NCBI GenBank assembly: GCA_902826215.1
Contig: CADEDY010000023.1
Coordinates: 1-61,145 of the forward strand
Source: an uncultured Bacteroidota bacterium
GTDB taxonomy: Bacteria > Bacteroidota > Bacteroidia > Flavobacteriales_F > PHOS-HE28
Length of the DNA stretch: 61,145 bases
Reading direction: 5' to 3'
Shown: in pieces, positions 32,697 through 42,091 of the stretch
How positions within the stretch are numbered: position 1 is the stretch's first letter
Layout of the letters: each line of letters starts with the position of its first letter
Position numbers and translations under genes: made by a program
The notes under the pieces: model-generated
What the model was told of the DNA's origin: nothing
The model's database searches: none
Seen by the model: the letters and a program-made list of their open reading frames with translations, nothing else

Positions 32697-34067
32697 TCAA
32701 CCGCCGATGTATCGGCCTAAGAGATCGATGCCGACATAGTTGTGCGGCGTGATACCCTTCAACTGTGTTTTGATCTCTTCTGAAACTGCAAGGCCATCGA
32801 TGAACGCAACGATGTCGGCTTGCGTCAGCCGTTCCTTACCGCGGGTCAAATGCTTCAGTTGCTCGTACGGTTGCGGATACCCGTAGCGTCGCAGGATCGT
32901 CTGTATCCCTTCAGCCACCACAGGCCACTGCGCATCCAAGTCGCGCTCCAAGGCCGGTTGGTTCAAGAGCAATTTGCCGAGTCCTTTCTGCACTGCATCC
33001 AGCGCGATCATGGTGTGTGCCATGGGCGTGCCGATGTTGCGCGTCACCGTGCTGTCCGTCAGGTCGCGTTGTAATCGACTGATCGGTAGTTTCTCGCTCA
33101 GGTGCATGAACACGGCATTCGCGAGACCGAGGTTCCCTTCTGCGTTCTCGAAATCGATCGGGTTCACTTTGTGCGGCATGGCGCTACTGCCGATCTCGCC
33201 GGCTTTGATCCGCTGGCGGAAGTAGTCCATGCTGATGTACTGCCACAGGTCGCGGCAGAGGTCGATCAGGATGGTGTTGATCCGGCGAAGGCCATCGAAC
33301 AGGGCGGCGAGGTTGTCGTAGTGATCGATCTGCGTGGTGAAGTGCAATCGCTCCAACCCCAGATCCTCCAAAAGGAACCGGTCAGCGAGTTGCACCCAAT
33401 CCAGCTCGGGGTAGGCGACATGGTGTGCGTTGAAATTCCCTGTAGCGCCGCCGAATTTCCCGGTGAAGGGGACATCGCGTAGCAGCTTCATTTGATGGTC
33501 GAGCCGCTCGACGAATACCTGCAGTTCCTTGCCCAAGCTCGTGGGCGACGCAGGCTGTCCGTGCGTGCGGGCCAACATCGGAATACGCGCCCAATCCAAA
33601 GCCAAGCCATGCAAGCGATCACGCACGGCCACGATGGCCGGCAGATAACCTTCGAACAGAAAGTCCTTGATCAAGAGCGGAAGTGCCGTGTTGTTGATGT
33701 CCTGGCTGGTGAGCGCGAAGTGGACGAATTCCTTCTGTTGTGCTAGACCGACCTCCTCCAAGCGTTCTTTCAGGAAGTACTCGATCGCCTTCACATCGTG
33801 GTTGGTCACTTTCTCGATGTCCTTGATCCGCTGTGCGTCACTGGTGCTGAGCGCCGCTATCCGCTTCTCCACGGGGGCAAGTTTCGCTACCGGTGTGCCT
33901 TCCAGTTCGGGTAGAGGCACGGTGCAGAGGAATTTGAAATAGGCCAATTCAACCTGCAGGCGGTAGCGCATCAGGGCTTGTTCGCTGAACCAGCGGGAAA
34001 GCGTGCGCGTGCGGTCGCGGTAACGGCCGTCGATGGGGGAGATGGCGGTGAGCGGGTCGAGTTCCAT
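32697..34067 (-). CDS. purB: Adenylosuccinate lyase
   Basis: A 456-residue enzyme of the fumarase/aspartase superfamily. It starts MELDPLTAISPIDGRYRDRT, and has the signature GSSAMPHKVNPIDFENAEGN around residues 295-315 and TARTHGQ-like MLARTHGQPASPTSLGKEL. It cleaves SAICAR and adenylosuccinate, steps 8 and the last AMP step of purine synthesis. A TAnnTTTG box lies only 7 bases before the ATG, suggesting a nearly leaderless transcript. purL, another step of the pathway, is encoded at 53772. Confidence 0.97.
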   Translation of the reverse strand: MELDPLTAISPIDGRYRDRTRTLSRWFSEQALMRYRLQVELAYFKFLCTVPLPELEGTPVAKLAPVEKRIAALSTSDAQRIKDIEKVTNHDVKAIEYFLKERLEEVGLAQQKEFVHFALTSQDINNTALPLLIKDFLFEGYLPAIVAVRDRLHGLALDWARIPMLARTHGQPASPTSLGKELQVFVERLDHQMKLLRDVPFTGKFGGATGNFNAHHVAYPELDWVQLADRFLLEDLGLERLHFTTQIDHYDNLAALFDGLRRINTILIDLCRDLWQYISMDYFRQRIKAGEIGSSAMPHKVNPIDFENAEGNLGLANAVFMHLSEKLPISRLQRDLTDSTVTRNIGTPMAHTMIALDAVQKGLGKLLLNQPALERDLDAQWPVVAEGIQTILRRYGYPQPYEQLKHLTRGKERLTQADIVAFIDGLAVSEEIKTQLKGITPHNYVGIDLLGRYIGG

Positions 34068-34074
34068 GCGTGCT

Positions 34075-34082
34075 CAAAGGTA
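34075..34082 (-). promoter_or_regulatory. -7 promoter box of purB
   Basis: TACCTTTG on the minus strand. It ends 7 bases upstream of the purB ATG, so transcription would begin at or within a few bases of the start codon. Confidence 0.55.
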
Positions 34083-34118
34083 GAACCTCGGCTTTCGTGG
34101 AGTGCGCATCTTTGCGGT

Positions 34119-34949
34119 ATGCCGTTGCTGCGCGACTTCCGTCTTGGCCTCAGTGGGTTCTTCCGAGCCTTTCGCTTTGCATTGGGTAATGGCATGGGTT
34201 GGATGTTCTTGGTGCCTGTTCTCCTTTGGGCCGTGCTCACCTTCGCGTTGGTGGCTGTGTTGCGCGGACCGGTGGATGACCTGAGCCTTTGGCTTGCATC
34301 GCGGTTGGAGATCCCCGTGGAAGCCACTTCCACGAGCTGGTGGACGGAAGTGAAAGCCTTCGTGAACGGGGCGCGCGAGGTCGTTCTGGGCTTCATTCTC
34401 AAGCTCGCCGTGGCCTATCTGTTGTTCATCCTCAACAAGTACATCGTTCTCATCCTTCTTTCGCCACTGATGGCCTATGCCAGCGAACGCACCGAAGAAC
34501 TCCTGACCGACCGGACCTTTCCTTTCAGCTGGCGACAATTGATGAAGGATGCCTTACGCGGTGCGCTGATCGCTGCGCGGAACGGGTTCCTAGAGCTTTC
34601 GATCACCGTCGCCCTTTGGGTCATCACGTTCTTCGTGCCGATCCTCGCGCCGGTTACATTCGTTGTGCTCTTTCTCGTTTCAGCGTATTTCTATGGTTTC
34701 AGTATGTTCGATTACGTGTTCGAACGCAAGCGCATGCGCATCGGTGAAAGCGTGAAGGCCGTGAATGACCGAAAGGGAGCCGTCATGGCCAATGGCTCAC
34801 TTTTCGGCCTGCTCATGAACGTGCCGCTCCTCGGGGTGATGTTCGCGCCGGTGATGGCAGCGATCGGTGCCGCGATCACGAATGTGGAAATGGAACGATC
34901 GCCCTATGGCCGGATGGACACGACCGGAGAACCACTTATTCCTTCTTGA
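34119..34949 (+). CDS. EI24-domain membrane protein
   Basis: A 276-residue polytopic membrane protein of the EI24/CysZ family: RDFRLGLSGFFRAFRFALGN, several hydrophobic segments such as MGWMFLVPVLLWAVLTFALV, and YGFSMFDYVFERKRMRIGES. CysZ is a sulfate transporter, but in Bacteroidota the role of these proteins is not settled. The stop TGA and the ATG of the next gene overlap by one base (TGATG), so the pair is coupled. A TAnnTTTG-like box (CATCTTTG) ends 4 bases before the ATG. Confidence 0.85.
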   Translation: MPLLRDFRLGLSGFFRAFRFALGNGMGWMFLVPVLLWAVLTFALVAVLRGPVDDLSLWLASRLEIPVEATSTSWWTEVKAFVNGAREVVLGFILKLAVAYLLFILNKYIVLILLSPLMAYASERTEELLTDRTFPFSWRQLMKDALRGALIAARNGFLELSITVALWVITFFVPILAPVTFVVLFLVSAYFYGFSMFDYVFERKRMRIGESVKAVNDRKGAVMANGSLFGLLMNVPLLGVMFAPVMAAIGAAITNVEMERSPYGRMDTTGEPLIPS

Positions 34950-35281
34950 TGCGCACCATCGGCCTCCTGTTCGGTTTCGTATGGTTTGCTCCAGCGCTGT
35001 GTGCACAGGACACCCTGCGTGTGCAGATCCACGGCAGCGTTGTGAATGCTGAAACCGATGTTCCTGTTCTGGAAGCTTTGGTGGAATGGTATGATGCCAA
35101 TGGCAAACGCCAAGCGATCACCCAAACGAATTCCGAAGGAGCCTATGCCTTCTTTGTGAGGACCACCGGGGCTTTGGAGCTGCGTGTAGCCGAGAACGGT
35201 TTTCTGGAATACCGTGAAGTGCTCTCTGTGGAACCGGGAGAGAGCGCGCACGAGCACGTGATCCGTTTGGTACCCAAGTAG
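34949..35281 (+). CDS. Secreted carboxypeptidase-regulatory-like domain protein
   Basis: A 110-residue exported protein: signal peptide (residues 1-20, ending ALCAQ) and one carboxypeptidase-regulatory-like beta-sandwich (IHGSVVNAETDVPVLEALVE to AYAFFVRTTGALELRVAENG). The domain is typical of the N-terminus of TonB receptors but here stands alone. It overlaps the EI24 gene by one base. A terminator follows at 35314. Function unknown. Confidence 0.75.
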   Translation: MRTIGLLFGFVWFAPALCAQDTLRVQIHGSVVNAETDVPVLEALVEWYDANGKRQAITQTNSEGAYAFFVRTTGALELRVAENGFLEYREVLSVEPGESAHEHVIRLVPK

Positions 35282-35313
35282 GTTCGAGCTTGCACTGCAT
35301 TTCGATCGAAAAG

Positions 35314-35345
35314 CAGAACGGCGACCTGCTAGGGTCGCCGTTCTG
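35314..35345 (+). terminator. Terminator after EI24 / regulatory-domain genes
   Basis: Stem of 13 bp (35314-35326 with 35333-35345), CAGAACGGCGACC paired with GGTCGCCGTTCTG, followed by GGTTC. It may serve both convergent genes; the U tract is weak. Confidence 0.6.
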
Positions 35346-35363
35346 GGTTCGGGATGGTTCGTT

Positions 35364-37607
35364 TCAACTCTTCTTCACTGGAGCGACCGGCTTGGCTGGC
35401 TTCACTGGTGTGGGCTCAACCACCGCAGGTACCTCCACCTTCATCTCTTCGGGTTGGCGTTCCACCAAGGTCATCTCCTTCACCAAGTGTCCAGCACCTG
35501 CGAAGGTGTCGATGGTCCAAAGTACGTATCGGATGTCGACACTGATGGTGCGTTGCAGTTCAGGCTCGAAGGCGATGTCGCCGCTCATGGCTTCCCAATT
35601 ACCGTCGAAAGCAATACCGATGAGCTCGCCTTTGCCGTTGAATACGCCACTGCCGCTGTTGCCGCCGGTGATGTCATTGTTGCTCAGGAAGCAGGTGATC
35701 AATTGACCGTTCTCGTCGGCATAGCGGCCGTACTCCTTCTTCATCAACAGCTCGTGTTGACGCTTGGGCACGATGAATTCGTCGTTGGTATTGTCCTCCT
35801 TCTCCAGAATGCCATTGGCCGTGGTCTCGTACTTGTAGAACATGGCATCAGCGGGTACGTAGCTGCCCACCTGACCATAGGTGAGGCGCATGGTGCTGTT
35901 GGCGTTGGGGTACCAGCTGTTGTTCGGGTCCTTCTCGCGCATGGCAGCAACCATCAAGCGGTAGCCGCGGTCGAGATCGGCCTGACCGGCATCCAAGGCA
36001 GGAGCCAAGAAGTTGCGGTAGTGGGAGAGGCAGCTCTCTGAGGTCTGGAAGCCGAGGTCCTTGTCCAATACTTTCAACGATGGCTTCGCGAGAAAGGCGT
36101 TCATGCGAGCTTGGTTGGTGAGAACGCTTGTGCTGAAGAACGCTTTCGCCCATGCATCGAAGTTGCCCTTGTACTTCTTCTCGATGGTGCTCATCACGGA
36201 AGGCTGCATGTCGCGGGCCACATCGGCGTGCAACATCCGGAACATCGCGGCTGTGATCTTCTCGTCCGTGGCCGGGTTGTAATCCTTCCAGAATTCATCT
36301 GACGCTGCTTGGGCGCGAGCAACCGCAGCAGCCACTTTCGGTGCATCCTTCGGGTCGGTGGCCAATTGGTTCTTCAGACCCATCAATCGGAATCCAAGAA
36401 CTACGGCTTCGCTGCCGAAAGCGGCTTCCTGCATGTACACGGAAGCCTTTTCGAATTTCCCCCGCTCGGTGTACCCGTTCTTCAGATCGGTGAGGAAGGT
36501 GCCGTATTTGGCTTTGCGCCCAGCATCTGCGTTCACCCAAGTCATCAACTCCTGCTCCTGCTTTTCCTTCTTGTCCTGCACGTGCAATCGCTTCAAACCG
36601 CGCGATTGGCCGATGAAGTACTTCCAGTAGTTGCTGATGCTGGCGTATTTGCTGGCATATTTGATCCGCACAGCGTTGCTGGCATCCATGTCCTGCTTCA
36701 TCAGTTCCAGTTTCTTGCCGCGGATCTTCACACGGCTCGGGAACTCCTGCTCCAGACCCAGTTTAACGCCTTCGCTGCTCAGGAAGCGATCGGTGCTGCC
36801 GGGGTAGCCCATGATCATGGCGAAGTCGCCTTCCTTCACACCTTGCAGGCTGATCGGAAAATGCCACTTGGGGGCATAGGGAATGTTGGCGCTAGAGTAG
36901 TCAGCTGGCTCACCATCGGGACCGGTGTACACCCGGAACATGCTGAAGTCACCGGTGTGGCGGGGCCACATCCAGTTGTCGGTATCGCCACCGAACTTGC
37001 CGATGGCGCTGGGCGGGGTACCGACCAAACGCACATCGCGGTAGGTCTTGTAATGGAACAGGTAGAATTCGTTGCCTTCGAACATCACCTTGAAATCCAC
37101 GCTGGCTCCGTTATCCTTGCTGCTTTCTTCGATGATGGCGCCGGCGATCTCCTGGATCTTCTCGTTGCGCTGTTCCTCGGTCATGTCGGCGGTCAATTCA
37201 GCGGTCACACGGGCAGTGACGTCCTCGATGTTCTGCAAGAAGCTGACGTTGAAGCCTGCGGGCTGCTCTTGGTCACGGGTCATGGCCCAGAAGCCGTCGG
37301 TGAGGTAGTCGTGCTCTTCGCTGCTCAATCCCTGAACGGCATCGTAGCCGCAGTGGTGGTTCGTCAGGAAGAGGCCTTCGGCGCTCACCATTTCACCGCT
37401 GCAGAAGCCACCGCCCAACCGGACGATCCCGTCCTTGAGGCTGCTCTTGTTGATGTCGTAGATGTCTTCGGCTGTGAGCTTGAAGCCGAGCTTCTGCATA
37501 TCGGCCTCGTTCAACTGCTTGAGCTTGTTCAACAACCACATGCCTTCATGGGCTTGGCTGGCGATGAACAGGAGGGCTGCTGTAAGCAGCGAAAGGGTAC
37601 GCTTCAT
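35364..37607 (-). CDS. S46-family dipeptidyl-peptidase, DPP7-like
   Basis: A 747-residue secreted serine peptidase. A signal peptide precedes the chymotrypsin-like catalytic domain with H85 (LTNHHC), the aspartate of GGDTDNWMWPRHTGDF and S651 (GGNSGSGVF). Gly669 in AFDGNWEAMSGD corresponds to the position that is glycine in DPP7 (hydrophobic P1) and arginine in DPP11 (acidic P1), so this enzyme is predicted to be DPP7-like. It removes dipeptides from peptide N-termini for protein catabolism. The start MKRTLSLL at 37607 is preferred: an upstream ATG (37637) falls in the -7 box. Confidence 0.92.
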   Translation of the reverse strand: MKRTLSLLTAALLFIASQAHEGMWLLNKLKQLNEADMQKLGFKLTAEDIYDINKSSLKDGIVRLGGGFCSGEMVSAEGLFLTNHHCGYDAVQGLSSEEHDYLTDGFWAMTRDQEQPAGFNVSFLQNIEDVTARVTAELTADMTEEQRNEKIQEIAGAIIEESSKDNGASVDFKVMFEGNEFYLFHYKTYRDVRLVGTPPSAIGKFGGDTDNWMWPRHTGDFSMFRVYTGPDGEPADYSSANIPYAPKWHFPISLQGVKEGDFAMIMGYPGSTDRFLSSEGVKLGLEQEFPSRVKIRGKKLELMKQDMDASNAVRIKYASKYASISNYWKYFIGQSRGLKRLHVQDKKEKQEQELMTWVNADAGRKAKYGTFLTDLKNGYTERGKFEKASVYMQEAAFGSEAVVLGFRLMGLKNQLATDPKDAPKVAAAVARAQAASDEFWKDYNPATDEKITAAMFRMLHADVARDMQPSVMSTIEKKYKGNFDAWAKAFFSTSVLTNQARMNAFLAKPSLKVLDKDLGFQTSESCLSHYRNFLAPALDAGQADLDRGYRLMVAAMREKDPNNSWYPNANSTMRLTYGQVGSYVPADAMFYKYETTANGILEKEDNTNDEFIVPKRQHELLMKKEYGRYADENGQLITCFLSNNDITGGNSGSGVFNGKGELIGIAFDGNWEAMSGDIAFEPELQRTISVDIRYVLWTIDTFAGAGHLVKEMTLVERQPEEMKVEVPAVVEPTPVKPAKPVAPVKKS

Positions 37608-37634
37608 TCTGTTTAGGGATCGTGTGAGGGGCTG

Positions 37635-37642
37635 CAAAGGTA
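37635..37642 (-). promoter_or_regulatory. -7 promoter box of the S46 peptidase gene
   Basis: TACCTTTG on the minus strand, 27 bases before the ATG at 37607. It fixes the start because the longer alternative would begin inside it. Confidence 0.55.
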
Positions 37643-37706
37643 AAGTCCTTGAGCGTGACGGATATGGATCGGGGGTATCCCGCCCAATGCGGGACGAACG
37701 GTTGGA

Positions 37707-38249
37707 TTATTCCTGGGCGGGCAGCGGTCTCCAGGCGATGGGGAACAACAACCCTTCCGCCTTCTCGAAAAGAACTTTGAATGACGTCGGAGTGCCAACA
37801 CGGGCCAGCACGCGTTTGTCCTTGCCAGCGCCTATGACCTGGATGATGGAACTGGGCAGGTCGGTGACGTTGCTGTCGTACGTGTCGTTCAGTTCGAAGA
37901 AGCCCGCATTCTCGGCTTCCTTCAGCAGTACTTCCATGGTGTCACGACCAACGCGGCCTTGATGCATCCCCTCCAGCTCCACATGGGCGCGACCTTCGAA
38001 GGTTGCATATCCGCTACGATAGACCTTGATCCGGTAGGCTTTGCACTGCCCGAAACAGGGGGTGCGTTCCATGCTGAAGAAAAGCGTGTCCGTTCTTCCC
38101 GGTCCTCCGAAACGAGGTCCTTTGTTCGTGCTCCGTTCTACGGGGGGGGCGGCCGGGGCATCCGTTGTGGAGACTACCGCTTTCTTGTCGGCGCAGCTGA
38201 ACAAGAACAAACTGGCGAGCAAGGTGGCGGTGGTGATCTGCATCTTCAT
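37707..38249 (-). CDS. Lipoprotein with DUF6438 domain
   Basis: A 180-residue protein. The lipoprotein signal MKMQITTATLLASLFLFSC precedes a proline/alanine/serine-rich linker and a domain with FSMERTPCFGQCKAYRIKVY and RSGYATFEGRAHVELEG, the features of DUF6438 (two cysteines in C-F-G-Q-C). It is probably anchored at the outer membrane; function unknown. The start at 38249 is the one that begins the signal peptide. Confidence 0.75.
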   Translation of the reverse strand: MKMQITTATLLASLFLFSCADKKAVVSTTDAPAAPPVERSTNKGPRFGGPGRTDTLFFSMERTPCFGQCKAYRIKVYRSGYATFEGRAHVELEGMHQGRVGRDTMEVLLKEAENAGFFELNDTYDSNVTDLPSSIIQVIGAGKDKRVLARVGTPTSFKVLFEKAEGLLFPIAWRPLPAQE

Positions 38250-38299
38250 GGTCGATAGGTCTGTGCGTAAAAGAAGCCAACCGTGTGCCGAACTACTGA

Positions 38300-40198
38300 T
38301 CAGCGCTTGCGCGCCGCTTGTTGTTGCTTCTGCATGTCCTCCAAACGCTGCTGCCACTTGCTCTTCTTCTTCGGTGTCTTCATGTTAGTGAGCAGTTGCG
38401 CGCGGATCTTATCCTCGTTCACGAACAAACTCTTGAATGCGGTCATTTGCAGAATGCTGATCACGTTGGCCAAGAGGTAGTAGTAGCTGAGTCCGGCAGG
38501 GAGGCTGTTCATGAAGAACAACATCATCACCGGGAACATGTACATCATCACCTTCATGTTCGGCATGCCCTGCTGTTGGGGCATCTGCTTACTGTTGATG
38601 GCGGTGTAGATCATCGTACTGGCCGCCATCAGGATGGTGAAGAGGCTCACGTGTGCTCCGTAGGCCGGAATGTTGAACGGCAATGCAAGGACGCTGTCGT
38701 AGGTGCTGAGGTCATCCGCCCAAAGAAAGCTCTGTTGACGCAGCTCGATGCTGCTGGGGAAGAAGCGGAACATGGCGAAGAGCACCGGCATCTGCACCAC
38801 CATGGGTAAGCAGCCACTTGCTGGATTCACGCCAGCTTTGCGATACAGATCCATGGTGGCCTGCTGCTTCTTCAGCATGTCGCCGTCCTTGTGCTTCTCG
38901 TTGATGGCGTCGATCTCCGGTTTCAGTACGCGCATCTTCGCACTGCTCACGAAGTTCTTGTAGGTCAGCGGCATCAAGAGCAGCTTGATCACCAAGGTGA
39001 GCACCAGAATGATGATGCCGTAATTCCAGTTCCAGCCATCCAGGAAGTTGAAGATGGGGATCACCAACCAGCGGTTCATCCACCCGAAGATGTACGGACC
39101 GAGGTCGATGATGTTGTCGAACTCGGGGATCTCGGTGCGACGCAGGGTGCCGTAGTGGTTCGGGCCGAGGTACATGCGTAAGGGGATGTCCACCTTGGCA
39201 CCGCGCTCCGACTCGAAGAAGAGCTTAGCGCTGTATCGCTTCGTGTGGGTTTCATCCTCCAACGGGGTGATGGCGATCTCCGAGCCGTTCCCCGCGAAAC
39301 CGGCATCGCTGATGAGCCCTACGGTGAAGAAGTCCTGCTTGAAGGCCACCCAGTTCGTGCGCCCTTCGAGTTTCTTGTCGTCCTCGCTGCTTTCGCTCAG
39401 GTATTGGCGACTATCGCTGAAGTACTTGTAGTACACACCGCACTTCTGCATTTCGCCGGTGCGGTACTTCTCGTTCGCAAGCCCTGTGAGTTCCCAGTTG
39501 AAGACCGTGTTGCGGGCGTCCACTTCGGTTTCCAAGCCGATCAGTTCAACGCGGGTATTCAGGAAGTAGCTGGTGGTGTCCAGCTGATATGTGATCTGTA
39601 CATACTTGGCCGGGTCGGTGGTAGGTGCTTTCAAACGAACACCGTCAGCGCCCAACTTCTCCGCCGAAAAGAACAGGACCTTCGTGCTGATGTCCAAGTT
39701 CCCCAGGAAGAAACGGAACTCGTAGTTGCCGCTGTCCGGGTCAGCGAGCAGGAGCGGGGTCTTGTTGTGTGTCTGGTATTCCTTCAACCGGATCACCGAA
39801 GGCGCAGCGCCGTGGGTGGAGATCGCGATCTGCAAGCGTTCGTTCTCGATCACCACCTCTTCCGGGGTTCCGGTGGAGGCTGGAGCGAATATTCCATAGC
39901 GAATGCGCTGTGCAACCTGGCGCACGCTGTCCGCATTCAAGGTGTCGCCGTCAACGATATAGGTCTGGGCAATGGTCGCCTGATCGCCTGCCGGGCTCAC
40001 GGCTGCAGCACTCGAATCGGCGGTTTTCGCCTTCAGAGCGAGATCAGCCTCGTGTGCTTTTACGATCTCGGCGTTCGCAAGGCTATCCTGCACCTGGATC
40101 ATGCGCGCCTGCTCTTCCGCAGAGGGCATGGAGTACCATGTATATCCGCCGAGAATGGCTGCAATGAGAAGAAAGCCGATGATTGAATTACGATCCAT
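38300..40198 (-). CDS. yidC: Membrane protein insertase YidC
   Basis: A 632-residue inner-membrane insertase. One N-terminal membrane helix (IIGFLLIAAILGGYTWYSMP) is followed by a large periplasmic beta domain (about residues 90-350), then the conserved core with LVITILVKLLL-like ILVLTLVIKLLLMPLTYKNF, VQMPVLFAMFRFFPSS and MYMFPVMMLFFMNSLPAGLS, and a basic tail. It inserts and folds membrane proteins alone or with SecYEG. A -7 box lies at 40240-40247. The next upstream gene, pyrG, is on the same strand. Confidence 0.96.
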   Translation of the reverse strand: MDRNSIIGFLLIAAILGGYTWYSMPSAEEQARMIQVQDSLANAEIVKAHEADLALKAKTADSSAAAVSPAGDQATIAQTYIVDGDTLNADSVRQVAQRIRYGIFAPASTGTPEEVVIENERLQIAISTHGAAPSVIRLKEYQTHNKTPLLLADPDSGNYEFRFFLGNLDISTKVLFFSAEKLGADGVRLKAPTTDPAKYVQITYQLDTTSYFLNTRVELIGLETEVDARNTVFNWELTGLANEKYRTGEMQKCGVYYKYFSDSRQYLSESSEDDKKLEGRTNWVAFKQDFFTVGLISDAGFAGNGSEIAITPLEDETHTKRYSAKLFFESERGAKVDIPLRMYLGPNHYGTLRRTEIPEFDNIIDLGPYIFGWMNRWLVIPIFNFLDGWNWNYGIIILVLTLVIKLLLMPLTYKNFVSSAKMRVLKPEIDAINEKHKDGDMLKKQQATMDLYRKAGVNPASGCLPMVVQMPVLFAMFRFFPSSIELRQQSFLWADDLSTYDSVLALPFNIPAYGAHVSLFTILMAASTMIYTAINSKQMPQQQGMPNMKVMMYMFPVMMLFFMNSLPAGLSYYYLLANVISILQMTAFKSLFVNEDKIRAQLLTNMKTPKKKSKWQQRLEDMQKQQQAARKR

Positions 40199-40239
40199 TC
40201 AGGAGCCGCCAAGCAGTTAAGGAACAGGCGGAAGGGCGG

Positions 40240-40247
40240 CAAAGATA
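40240..40247 (-). promoter_or_regulatory. -7 promoter box of yidC
   Basis: TATCTTTG on the minus strand matches TAnnTTTG, 41 bases upstream of the yidC ATG. It lies in the 86-base gap after pyrG, suggesting an internal promoter. Confidence 0.55.
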
Positions 40248-40284
40248 GCCGGATGCCAAGAAGGGAAGCGGTCCATGCCCCGAG

Positions 40285-41973
<1,689 letters not shown>

Positions 41974-41983
41974 TCACGGGGTG

Positions 41984-41991
41984 TAAAGGTA
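41984..41991 (-). promoter_or_regulatory. Candidate -7 promoter box of pyrG
   Basis: TACCTTTA on the minus strand, one base from TAnnTTTG, 44 bases upstream of the pyrG ATG. Between them is GGCTC-CCTCAT-GAGCC (41955-41970), a small hairpin in the leader. Confidence 0.4.
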
Positions 41992-42091
41992 GGCCAAGTC
42001 GCGCTGCCACCCGGCAAGAACTTGGCTTTGTGGATAACTGCCCGCAGGAAACCGAAGCTGATCCACCGACCCGACTTGAGGTCCGTTCGGT

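Noticed and set aside
36309..37616. Plus-strand open frame of 435 codons within the S46 peptidase gene.
   Set aside because: Antisense to a complete peptidase and without recognisable features.
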